Positions 24,650 through 33,290 of a stretch of 57,422 nt of DNA are shown piece after piece. The position numbers and the translations under genes were made by a program. Source of the stretch: Candidatus Wallbacteria bacterium (GTDB lineage: Bacteria; Muiribacteriota; UBA6191; JACPRK01); contig JACQZN010000081.1 of NCBI GenBank assembly GCA_016213845.1, positions 1-57,422 on the forward strand, given 5' to 3'. Numbering within the stretch: position 1 is the stretch's first letter; every line of letters starts with the position of its first letter. The notes beneath the pieces were generated by a model. The model was not told the DNA's origin and made no database searches. It saw only the letters and a program-made list of their open reading frames with translations.

Positions 24650-24691
24650 CGAAGCCGGGTCCTGTCACACGGTGACGAAGACCCGGCTTCG
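24650..24691 (-). terminator. stem-loop downstream of the metzincin gene
   Basis: CGAAGCCGGGTC (24650-24661) pairs perfectly with GACCCGGCTTCG (24680-24691), a 12-bp stem. The loop contains a nested GTCAC/GTGAC stem. It lies 18 nt past the stop of the minus-strand metallopeptidase. No T-run follows on that strand, so it may be a processing or Rho-linked structure rather than a classical intrinsic terminator. Confidence 0.55.
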
Positions 24692-24708
24692 AAGTCGATG
24701 CGAAGGGG

Positions 24709-26877
24709 CTACTTGTTGAAGTAGGCGCCGACCGCCTGCTGGATGCGCAGCGCCAGCTCTTGCTCGCGTGGGGGCAGGGGCTTGGACTGCGCGCCGTCGG
24801 CACCCGGCGTCATCGCCTTCTTGTAGGCGTTGGCCAGAGCCTCGAGGCCCTTGTAGCCATAGATGTTGTTGCGCGCCTTGAGCGCCTCCATCATGGCCAG
24901 CCGGATCTCGAAGATGTCCTTGCCGTCGGGCACGACGTTGGCGACGAGCGCCTGGGCCAGCGCGGCCTCCTGGGCGTCGGTCAGGGCCTCGTAGTTGGCC
25001 CGGGAGCCGTAGCGCGCGTAGCTCGACGGAGCATCCGACGTCAGCACCAGCATCGCCTGCAACCGCTCCATGACGTTGAACGGAGGCGCCTCGCTCTTTT
25101 CGGTCAGCGCCTTGATCAAGAAGTCGAATGCTTGCTTGCTCTGCTCGCCTCGGTTGACGAACTTGCGGATGACCTCCATGTTGCGCTTCTGGGCGCGGCC
25201 GTAGCTGGCCAGCGACGAGAAGAGGCCCGACTGCAGCAGTTTGCGGAAGTGGGCATAGCGGCCCGTGTAGTAGGCCAGCGGGTCGCCCGAATCGAACTGG
25301 TTGGAGAGCGGGTCGACGGCGTTGGTCCCGTCGGTGCCGAACATGAACTCCTTGCCCTCGTAGAACGACTTCTCGCCCTCGTAGCCGTAGGCGATGGCCG
25401 CGTAGTCGTAGGGGCCGGGCTCTACCAGGCTGGAGAGCGAGGTCTGGTACTCCATCACGGTCGTCGATTCGGCGCCGTCGGTCAGGTTCTTGAGATCGGC
25501 CGAGGCCTTGAAGTTGTGGCGCAAGCCCAGGGTGTGGCCGATCTCGTGGGGGATGACCTCGCGGATGATCCGCTCCATCGCCTGGTCGTCGGTCATCTCG
25601 GTGACGTCGACGGAGGCGCGGGCGGCGATCGTGTTGTCCTCTTCGATGGGGTACTCGCAGCCCGGCTTGAAGTTCATCGAGGTCTGACTGCCCATCCGAA
25701 GGACGAACCCGCGGTTGGCCTTCTTCGGCAACAGGTCGAGCAGCTTCTTGAGGCCTTCCTTGATGGCCGACGTGAGCTCGGAATCGCCCGGGGCGTTCTT
25801 GGCGGCTTCGGCTTCCTTACGCAGGCCCGCGATCTCGTCGCGGAAGGCGCCCGCGTAGAAGATGACGTCGGCGTCCAGGATCTCGCCCGTGTCGGGATCG
25901 CTCGTGTGCGGGCCGATGGCGCCGCCGCCGAAGGGCGTCGGGTAGTCGACCCAGTAGAGGACCTTGGAGCGGATGTCGCCCGGGATCTGGTTGTCCTTGC
26001 CGTCGAGAACCTCGACGGGCTCGATGCCATGGGTCTTCTTGAAGACCTTGTTCCAGCTAAGGATGGCGTCCTTGAACGCCGGGCGGAACTTGGCCGGGAT
26101 CGACGGGTGGAGGTAGTAGGTGATCTTCTTCGAGAGGTCGTGGCGGTCCGCCAGGACCTTATCGTCCGTCGTACCGTCGTCCTTGCGGACGGTGCGCTGC
26201 GTGACGAAGAAGCCGTACTTCTCGAAGTCCTCGTCCGTGTAGGCCTTGGGCTTGTAGCTCGAGGCGCTGGCGCACTCCTTGAGGTAGTACTTGATGGCCA
26301 GCGTGATACGGGCAGGCAGCTCGCTGTCGACGCCGGTGTTCTGGATGAGGTACTTCTCGCCGTAGCTCAGGAAGCCCGGCTCGTTGACGACGTCATAGAT
26401 GTAACCCGGACGCTGGGCGGCGTAACCCGAAGCGCCGAGCACGACCGTGACGGAGTTGACCTCCGGGTTGGCCAGGTCGAGCTCGACCTTGTCGCCGACC
26501 TCACGCATCTTGAAGCGGTTGATGACGTCCTCGGAGCTGGCGCCGATGTCCGGCACGCGGTCGCGCTGGTCGGCCAGCATCAGGACGCGGTCGCCCTCCA
26601 CCTTGAACCGGACCTTGATCGGGTCCGCACCCGTGCCGAGCGTCAGGCAGTTGTCCGTCGCGGCTTCGACCATTCCTCCGAAGAAGTAAGATTTGTCGAG
26701 GAAAGTCTTGGGCACCGTCACGACCGAGGCGGTCGGCGTGGCAACGTACTGCCCCAGGTTCAGCTCGGGGCCGTCCTTGAGGCGGGGGTTGATGGAGGCC
26801 AGCCCTCGGGCTTCGGCTGGGGCCGTCAGAGCGGCCAGGAGAAAGGCACAGGTGGCGGTTCGGCGGATCGAGCTCAA
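24709..26877 (-). CDS. secreted zinc-dependent metzincin-type metalloprotease
   Basis: 722 aa from TTG 26877, chosen because GGGAGG sits 6 nt upstream and it begins a good signal peptide (SIRRTATCAFLLAALTAPAEA); the frame stays open to 26949. The zinc site is PHEIGHTLGLRHNF (near residue 444), a full HExxHxxGxxH metzincin signature, followed about 30-40 residues on by a Met-containing segment (STTVMEYQTSL) that can supply the Met-turn. The N-terminal 250 residues resemble the beta-rich DUF5117-type domain of the large bacterial zinc proteases, and the helical C-terminus the DUF4953 type. The signal peptide places it outside the cytoplasm. Divergent from a sigma-54 activator. Confidence 0.85.
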   Translation of the reverse strand: MSSIRRTATCAFLLAALTAPAEARGLASINPRLKDGPELNLGQYVATPTASVVTVPKTFLDKSYFFGGMVEAATDNCLTLGTGADPIKVRFKVEGDRVLMLADQRDRVPDIGASSEDVINRFKMREVGDKVELDLANPEVNSVTVVLGASGYAAQRPGYIYDVVNEPGFLSYGEKYLIQNTGVDSELPARITLAIKYYLKECASASSYKPKAYTDEDFEKYGFFVTQRTVRKDDGTTDDKVLADRHDLSKKITYYLHPSIPAKFRPAFKDAILSWNKVFKKTHGIEPVEVLDGKDNQIPGDIRSKVLYWVDYPTPFGGGAIGPHTSDPDTGEILDADVIFYAGAFRDEIAGLRKEAEAAKNAPGDSELTSAIKEGLKKLLDLLPKKANRGFVLRMGSQTSMNFKPGCEYPIEEDNTIAARASVDVTEMTDDQAMERIIREVIPHEIGHTLGLRHNFKASADLKNLTDGAESTTVMEYQTSLSSLVEPGPYDYAAIAYGYEGEKSFYEGKEFMFGTDGTNAVDPLSNQFDSGDPLAYYTGRYAHFRKLLQSGLFSSLASYGRAQKRNMEVIRKFVNRGEQSKQAFDFLIKALTEKSEAPPFNVMERLQAMLVLTSDAPSSYARYGSRANYEALTDAQEAALAQALVANVVPDGKDIFEIRLAMMEALKARNNIYGYKGLEALANAYKKAMTPGADGAQSKPLPPREQELALRIQQAVGAYFNK

Positions 26878-26911
26878 GAAGGACCTCCCGGTACCGGAAC
26901 GAAAAATGCCG

Positions 26912-26940
26912 TTTTGAATTGCCCCTGGGGTTGCTACAAA
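26912..26940 (+). promoter_or_regulatory. possible sigma-70-type promoter of the activator gene
   Basis: TTTTGA, 17 nt, then TACAAA (26935-26940), ending 11 nt before ATG 26952. The whole divergent intergenic is only 74 bp, so regulation of both genes from here is possible. I found no convincing -24/-12 sigma-54 element on either strand. Confidence 0.3.
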
Positions 26941-26951
26941 GTGAAACACAA

Positions 26952-28303
<1,352 letters not shown>

Positions 28304-28310
<7 letters not shown>

Positions 28311-28345
28311 GAATCGAGAATCGAGAATCGAGGAGCGAAGAGTGA
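28304..28345. repeat. heptamer tandem repeat, GAATCGA family
   Basis: Six in-phase heptamers: GAATTGA, three GAATCGA, GGAGCGA, AGAGTGA. The first contains the TGA stop of the sigma-54 activator. Confidence 0.85.
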
Positions 28346-28388
28346 TGCGGCCCTGGCTTTCGATTGTCCTTGGACCTTCCGTGCTGAC

Positions 28389-29306
28389 GTGAGCGACGAA
28401 ACCACCTACCTGTCCGAGCTGCCGGCCGGCGCCGTCGAGGAGCATCTGGAGCAGACAGTCGCCCTCTGGGGCGAAGGCCATCCGCGCGATGTGCGCCTCC
28501 GGGAGACGCTGCGTGAGCTGGCTGCCTGGGGGCCCCAGCGCCTGCGCCTGGCGGGCCTGATCGACGGCGCCGGAGCGCTGGTCAGCTCGCTCGAGCGATT
28601 CGGTCTGCGGCTGCAAGGCCCGGACGGGCCCGTCGCAGCGATAGGCCTGGGCTCCATCTTCACTCCCGAGCCCGAGCGCGGTCGAGGATTGGCCCGGCGG
28701 CTGATCCGTCTGGTGATGGAGGAAGCGCGGGTCGAGGGGTGCTCGGCAGTGCTTCTCTTCTCGGACATCGCGCCGGAGTACTACGAGAAGCTGGGGTTCG
28801 TCCGGTATCCCGCCCAGCGCTGGACGGTGCCGCTTTCGAGCCTGCCGCAGGCCGCGCCGCTGGAGACGCGGCCGGCCGCGGACGCCGATATCGGGCGCTT
28901 GCTCGAGTGGTACGAATCGAGCTTCCCGGCCTCCGTCCTTCGACCGATCCGCGACCTGGAGAGCTGGCGGGCGTTTCGCCGGAAGAACTCGCAGTCCCCA
29001 GATCTCGTGCTCCTGGAAGACGGTGTCGCGGTCGGGTATTTGAACCTTGCCCGGGCGCCCGAGAGGCTCTGGATCAACGAGTATGCGCCGGCCCGCCTGT
29101 CTGCCGAGCGGGTCTGGGCGACCGCGGCGCGCCATGGTGCAGAGGCAGGCGCCGCTGAGATGGGCGGCTGGGTGAGGCTCGACCCCTTGCCCCCGGCAGC
29201 AGCCCTGCGCGACCGGCCTCGAGCCATTCCCATGATCGCGCCGCTCGACTCGTGCCTGGAGCTCCAGGGAGCGGTCACGCACTTCGACGCGATCGATCAC
29301 TTCTGA
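28389..29306 (+). CDS. GNAT-family N-acetyltransferase
   Basis: 305 aa from GTG 28389. The N-terminal half is a GNAT fold: a strand ending LGSIFTPEPERGRGLARRLI holds the acetyl-CoA loop (R-G-R-G-L-A), then EEARVEGCSAVLLFSD and the C-terminal motif YYEKLGFVRYP. The second half (160-305) is a weaker GNAT-like repeat with ADIGRLLEWYESSFPASVLR and YLNLARAPERLWINEYAP but no clear pyrophosphate loop, a layout like the sterol-carrier/Eis-type or tandem GNATs. Substrate unknown. It converges with the histidine phosphatase gene, with a 14-bp gap. Confidence 0.85.
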   Translation: MSDETTYLSELPAGAVEEHLEQTVALWGEGHPRDVRLRETLRELAAWGPQRLRLAGLIDGAGALVSSLERFGLRLQGPDGPVAAIGLGSIFTPEPERGRGLARRLIRLVMEEARVEGCSAVLLFSDIAPEYYEKLGFVRYPAQRWTVPLSSLPQAAPLETRPAADADIGRLLEWYESSFPASVLRPIRDLESWRAFRRKNSQSPDLVLLEDGVAVGYLNLARAPERLWINEYAPARLSAERVWATAARHGAEAGAAEMGGWVRLDPLPPAAALRDRPRAIPMIAPLDSCLELQGAVTHFDAIDHF

Positions 29307-29320
29307 GTCGCCGGTTTCGC

Positions 29321-30052
29321 TCATCGCGGCGGCGTCAGCAGGTCTGGCCCCAGGTGCGTCGCGTCGTTGGAGAACACGACTCGTGAGTGCTCCGTGCTCA
29401 GGTCGATGCGGCTGATGGCACAGTTGTGCAGCTCGAAGAGTCCGGGCATCTCCGCGATCTGCCGAGCGGGCCGCTGCATCACGGCAAGCAGCAGGTTGTA
29501 AAACCCTCGGTGACCGACCAGGATGACGGCCTCATCGGCCCGGCGGGGCTCGCCGGTCAGGCTGGACAGCACTCGCGCTGCCCGATGGGCCGCCTCGCCC
29601 ACCTCCTCGAAAGGCCGGTTCCACCATGGTCCCCGCAGCTCATACGGCAGCAGCAGGTCGGGAAAGCGCGCCTCGAAGTGGGCCCGGTCGTTGCCCGGCA
29701 AGCCGATCATCTCGTCGCCGCTCTCGCAGTAGCGGTAGATTCCGCCGACCTCGTGCGTGTCGGGCCAGGCGGTGACACGCATCGCCAGTGCCTCGGCCAC
29801 TCGGGTGGCCGTGACGAGTGCCCGCTGCATCAAACTCGAATAGATGTGCGTGACCGGCGTAAGGTCGCTGTCCTCGGGGCGCCCATTGCACGCGATGCTC
29901 GAGATGAAGCGTCTCCGGACGGCCGTGCAGAGTGCCTCTACTTGCCGGAGCCCGAGCGGAGTCAGCGGCGGGTCCTCGACCCGCGATCGTCCCTCGATCG
30001 GCCCGAGAGTGTTGTTGGAAGAGTGTCCGTGTCGGACGTAGAAGAGACGCAT
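29321..30052 (-). CDS. histidine phosphatase family protein (phosphoglycerate mutase-like)
   Basis: 243 aa from ATG 30052, fixed by the catalytic motif LFYVRHGHSSNN (RHG, phosphohistidine) at the N-terminus. A second catalytic His lies in VILVGHRGFYNLLL. The conserved Arg/Glu are in SLMQRALVTATR and DTHEVGG. Length and motifs fit general broad-specificity phosphatases (PhoE-like) rather than glycolytic GpmA. Longer in-frame starts lie in the cupin gene and add nothing recognisable. It follows the cupin gene with a 49-bp gap. Confidence 0.9.
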   Translation of the reverse strand: MRLFYVRHGHSSNNTLGPIEGRSRVEDPPLTPLGLRQVEALCTAVRRRFISSIACNGRPEDSDLTPVTHIYSSLMQRALVTATRVAEALAMRVTAWPDTHEVGGIYRYCESGDEMIGLPGNDRAHFEARFPDLLLPYELRGPWWNRPFEEVGEAAHRAARVLSSLTGEPRRADEAVILVGHRGFYNLLLAVMQRPARQIAEMPGLFELHNCAISRIDLSTEHSRVVFSNDATHLGPDLLTPPR

Positions 30053-30101
30053 GCGGGGAACTGTCCGATCGCAAGGTCTGGTGCCCGCTCCCCGGCCGAG
30101 C

Positions 30102-30653
30102 TCAGTGGCGCTTGCGGCGGGACTTCGACGATTTTGGAGCCAGGATCTTCGGGGGATTCGGCTCGCCCGCGAAGTACTCGGCATCCTGCAACGTGCCGAT
30201 GCGGCGGAGCGCTCGCACCAGGACCTTGCCCGAGTCGGGATAGACGCACACTTCGTCCGGCCGGTTCTCGCCGATGGCGAGGTAGACGAGGTCCTCGCTG
30301 GAGACGTTGGCGATCTGGTGACCCTGTCCTGAGTTGCGGGGGCAAGCGATGCAATCGCCTGCCCGCAGGTCGACGACCTGGTCACCGTAGCGCAAGAGCC
30401 CGGCGCCGGAGAGCACGATGAAGATCTCGTCTTCGTGCACGTGCCAGTGGAAGGGCGCATAGGTGCGGCCCGGCGGCAGAACAACCCGCACGACGCCGAC
30501 GTGACCGTCCTCGGGAGGCATCGAGGGGTTGAGTCGCGCCTCGCGGCCTCCCCAGTGTTGGCTTTCCCGCTGCTCGACCAGCGGAGCATCGTTCCAGTTC
30601 AAGACATGGGGGTGGCGGACTGTTGGCTTCTTGGGCATGGGGCTAGGGGGCAT
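30102..30653 (-). CDS. cupin-domain protein
   Basis: 183 aa from ATG 30653; ATG 30638 is an equally possible start (178 aa) and neither has a strong ribosome-binding site. One cupin_2 barrel: motif 1 is FHWHVHEDEIFIVLSGAGLLRYG with the metal ligands H-x-H...E, and motif 2 is PRNSGQGHQIANVS with the last His. No second domain. The C-terminus is a basic tail (KSSKSRRKRH). Such single cupins bind a metal and act as isomerases, dioxygenases or sugar-binding regulators; the role here is open. Confidence 0.85.
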   Translation of the reverse strand: MPPSPMPKKPTVRHPHVLNWNDAPLVEQRESQHWGGREARLNPSMPPEDGHVGVVRVVLPPGRTYAPFHWHVHEDEIFIVLSGAGLLRYGDQVVDLRAGDCIACPRNSGQGHQIANVSSEDLVYLAIGENRPDEVCVYPDSGKVLVRALRRIGTLQDAEYFAGEPNPPKILAPKSSKSRRKRH

Positions 30654-31196
30654 TCTCTCACAGTCGCGGCTGGCCGGGTGACGCATCCGCTTCGCTCCTC
30701 GCTGAACCCTCGCAAGACCTCCCGCACCATGGGGTGGCAGCTGAGCTGGGACGGAGTCTCGCCTGACCTTCATCACTTTCGTGGCAAGGAGGGCGTCGAA
30801 GATGGCCTGGTCCTGGAACGTGGTGCGCAGCCTCCCTCCCGGGGCAAGGGAGGAACCCGAGATGGCAGGCCCAGCCAGGGGTTCCACGGTGTTTCAATCC
30901 GCCTCCCTCCCGGGGGAAGGGAGGAGCCGAAGAAGACGGCCTCGGCCCCATGTGGGGCCGAGTTTCAATCCGCCTCCGAGGCGCCCTCGGACCCAAACGG
31001 ACCTTGCATGAGCTTACCAGCTCGGGTCGTTCTTCCATGGGGCGGGGGCGACGGGGTCTGAGGCTCCGGGCACCGACCGCCGAGTTCCCCGACCCAACAG
31101 AGGGGTTGGCCGTGCCGGCCGAGCGTTGTAGAGTCGTATCGGCATGTTGGCACTGAGCAGTGGGGCTCCAACCGGCATCCGAAGGGCATTACTGGC
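30654..31196. other. intergenic accessory stretch of 543 bp
   Basis: No gene is supported; several short frames on both strands overlap repeated DNA and look fortuitous. It contains the CRISPR-like remnant (30820-30999). Bases 31000-31196 lead into the AlbA_2 gene and include a possible TAGAGT -10 near 31129. Confidence 0.6.
30820..30999 (-). CRISPR. probable degenerate CRISPR remnant, three repeats and two spacers
   Basis: Three related units start at 30820, 30891 and 30962, exactly 71 bp apart. Unit 2 begins GTTTCAATCCGCCTCC and holds a CCTCCCT/AGGGAGG stem. Unit 1 matches it at 26 of 28 positions over the stem half but has lost GTTTCAATCC. Unit 3 has the first 16 bases identical, then diverges. 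The two spacers would be 33 bp each (30858-30890, 30929-30961). On the minus strand the repeat ends GGATTGAAAC, the common type I crRNA handle, and unit 1, decayed at that end, would be the trailer repeat. No cas gene is present. Spacer 2 is itself palindromic, so a structured repeat is the alternative. Confidence 0.5.
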
Positions 31197-32390
31197 GTGT
31201 TGACGGACTCTGAAATCGAGAGGCTTGCGGTCGAGCTGGAGAGCGACCGGGTCGAGCGCAAGGAGTCGTCAGCCGACGGCGAGAAGCTCCGGCAGGCGGT
31301 CTGTGCATTTGCCAACGATCTGCCCGGCCATGGCTTGCCTGGCTACGTCCTGATCGGAGTGAACGACGCCGGGGCGCCGGCCGGCCTTGCCATATCGGAC
31401 CGCCTCCTGCTCAGCCTCGCGGACATACGCTCGGATGGCAACATCTTGCCCCTTCCTGCAATCTCCATCTCGCAGAGGCAGCTCGGGGGACAACCGATTG
31501 TCGTGCTGGAGGTCTGGCCTTCAACGATGCCTCCCGTGCGGTATCGAGGACGCGTCTGGATTCGTGTCGGCCCCCGCCGAGCGATCGCGACGGCCGAGGA
31601 AGAGCGCCGGCTGTCCGAGCGCTCGCTCTCGGTAGCCGCGTCCTTTGATCGCCGCCCGTGCCCCGAGGCGACGCTGGACGATCTGGCTGTCGACGTCTTT
31701 CGCGATCGCTACCTGCCCAGAGTGGTATCGCCGGAGATCCTGTCCGAGAATCGCCGGCGGCTGGAGGATCAGCTTGCGTCCCTGCGGTTCCTGGACCTGA
31801 AGTCGGGTCGTCCCACCCATGCCGGCGTGCTGCTCTTCGGCCGGGACCCATCAGCCTTCCTCCCCGGCGCCTACCTGCAGTTCGTGCGCTTCGACGGCAA
31901 GGATCGGTCCGATCGCGTGCAGGATCAGAAAGCCACGGGCGGCAATCTGCTTTCGCAACTGGAACAGCTGGACAACCTTCTTCCTGTCCAGATCCATACG
32001 GCCCGGTTGCCGGCCGCCGGACTCCGTCATGCGGATGTTCCCGACTATCCCATCGTGGCTGTCCGCGAGCTCGTCCTCAACGGCGTCATGCACCGAACTT
32101 ACGAAGGGACGAACGCGCCCGTCCGCTTGAGTTGGTTCGCCGACAGACTGGAAATCTCGAGCCCGGGCGGCCTGTTCGGTCAGGTGACACCCGACAACTA
32201 CGATCAGGTAAGCGACTATCGCAACCCCGTGCTCGCCGAGGCGATGAAGGGCCTTGGCTACGTCGAGAGGTTCGGCACGGGCATCGCGCGCGCGAAGACG
32301 GCGCTGTCCCGAAATGGAAATCCGCCGCCGGAGCTGATCTTCGCCCCGACGCATGTCCTCGTAACGGTCCGGGCGCGTTCTGCGGCCTAG
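31197..32390 (+). CDS. AlbA_2 (Schlafen-like) and ATP-binding C-terminal domain protein
   Basis: 397 aa from GTG 31197. N-terminal AlbA_2-like domain (about 10-130): ELESDRVERKESSADGEKL is the typical E-x-K opening, followed by CAFANDLPGHGLPGYVLIGV and VRYRGRVWIRVGPRRAIAT. The C-terminal domain (about 240-390) is of the HATPase_c_4/RecG-like type: AVRELVLNGVMHRTYEGTNA, WFADRLEISSPGGL, YRNPVLAEAMKGLGYVERFG and GTGI. Such proteins are often annotated as transcriptional regulators; some Schlafen-like proteins act in anti-phage defence. It stands alone next to the CRISPR-like remnant. Weak ribosome-binding site. Confidence 0.85.
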   Translation: MLTDSEIERLAVELESDRVERKESSADGEKLRQAVCAFANDLPGHGLPGYVLIGVNDAGAPAGLAISDRLLLSLADIRSDGNILPLPAISISQRQLGGQPIVVLEVWPSTMPPVRYRGRVWIRVGPRRAIATAEEERRLSERSLSVAASFDRRPCPEATLDDLAVDVFRDRYLPRVVSPEILSENRRRLEDQLASLRFLDLKSGRPTHAGVLLFGRDPSAFLPGAYLQFVRFDGKDRSDRVQDQKATGGNLLSQLEQLDNLLPVQIHTARLPAAGLRHADVPDYPIVAVRELVLNGVMHRTYEGTNAPVRLSWFADRLEISSPGGLFGQVTPDNYDQVSDYRNPVLAEAMKGLGYVERFGTGIARAKTALSRNGNPPPELIFAPTHVLVTVRARSAA

Positions 32391-32411
32391 CGAGTCGCGA
32401 GCAGACGCCGC

Positions 32412-32810
32412 TCACTCGAACATCTTGCCGACGGCGGCCAGGACGAGCGCGACGGCCCAGCAGACGGCCGACTTGTAGTCCCAGGAGAGGGCGAAGCAGC
32501 CGATCCCCCAGAAGACGTAGCGCGGCTCCGCCATCTTCTTGCCGTAGACGAACATCCCCACGCCGACGAGCTGGAAGGCGCCGCTGATCATCAGGTAGGT
32601 CGGGTCGAAGAAGCTGGGGCCGCCGCTCGAGCCGCTCAGGCCTGCAAGCTGGGAGGTGAGGGCGCTGGCGTCGAGGGACCCCTGGCCGCCGCCCAGGAGC
32701 TGCTGGAGCGAGCCCTGGTCGACCTGCCCCCGCGAGGCGCCGTCGAGGACGGCGGAGATGTTGCCGAGCGTCGCGACGGCCGACGAGGTGACCGACGAGG
32801 GCAATGGCAC
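32412..32810 (-). CDS. small membrane protein, hypothetical
   Basis: 132 aa from GTG 32810. Residues 1-60 are Ser/Gly/Gln-rich and probably disordered (SLQQLLGGGQGSLDASALTS). Residues 68-132 hold two to three hydrophobic helices (YLMISGAFQLVGVGMFVYG, then FWGIGCFALSWDY and AVCWAVALVLAAVG). No family recognised. The start is supported by a -10 box spaced for a leaderless transcript. It converges on the AlbA_2 gene. Confidence 0.65.
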   Translation of the reverse strand: MPLPSSVTSSAVATLGNISAVLDGASRGQVDQGSLQQLLGGGQGSLDASALTSQLAGLSGSSGGPSFFDPTYLMISGAFQLVGVGMFVYGKKMAEPRYVFWGIGCFALSWDYKSAVCWAVALVLAAVGKMFE

Positions 32811-32817
32811 GGGTCGG

Positions 32818-32823
32818 AGTGTA
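32818..32823 (-). promoter_or_regulatory. -10 box, leaderless arrangement
   Basis: On the minus strand TACACT is followed by 7 nt (CCGACCC) and GTG 32810. No Shine-Dalgarno. Confidence 0.45.
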
Positions 32824-32838
32824 GCAGGTATTCTGCCC

Positions 32839-33171
32839 TCAGACCGGGTCGTAGTGGACCGGCTGGATGCCGCCGGAGGGTTCGCAGAGGGCCGCCATCT
32901 GCTCCCAGAGCTCCTGCACGGGCGGGAGCTGGTGGGCGCCGGCCGCGGCGTCCTTGTCGTTCCAGTCGAAGACCTCGAGGTAGAGGTTCGGGTCGGACTG
33001 GCTCCTCAGGAGCACGGCCGGCCGTTCGTTCACCAGCCCCAGGTCCTTGAGGGTCGGCCAGTGGAGCTTGAGAAGCTGCTCGAAGGCAGCGGCGTTGCCG
33101 GGCTTGACCCGGTAGGTCACCACCACGGGAAGCACGGCCGACTCGGCGTCGCGCCAGGAGCTGAGAGTCAT
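32839..33171 (-). CDS. small dimeric alpha/beta-barrel-like protein
   Basis: 110 aa from ATG 33171; an ATG at 33180 is in frame, but GGAGG touches it, whereas it lies 9 nt before 33171. The pattern VVVTYRVKPGNAAAFEQLLK, then a helix, PAVLLRSQSDPNLYLEVFDW, and a final helix (VQELWEQMAALCEPSGG) is a ferredoxin-like alpha+beta barrel of the NIPSNAP/antibiotic-monooxygenase/EthD kind. No catalytic residues can be named. TATACT at 33244-33249 (minus) is a likely -10. Confidence 0.7.
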   Translation of the reverse strand: MTLSSWRDAESAVLPVVVTYRVKPGNAAAFEQLLKLHWPTLKDLGLVNERPAVLLRSQSDPNLYLEVFDWNDKDAAAGAHQLPPVQELWEQMAALCEPSGGIQPVHYDPV

Positions 33172-33290
33172 CGGCACCATCCTCCTGCCAGCGTGGCCCC
33201 GTCGCTCCCTGCCCGGAGCCCGGAGCCCGCACTATCGGTGGACAGTATAGAGCGTTGGCGCCTGCGGCCGCGAGGTCCCCCGGTTTCCCC

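Noticed and set aside
26877..26951. sigma-54 promoter (-24/-12) between the metzincin and the activator
   Set aside because: GG and GC doublets are present, but none is spaced 10 nt apart with a TTGC-like -12.
30435..31061. 208-aa plus-strand open frame through the CRISPR-like region
   Set aside because: Runs antisense to the cupin gene and through repeats; no coding features.
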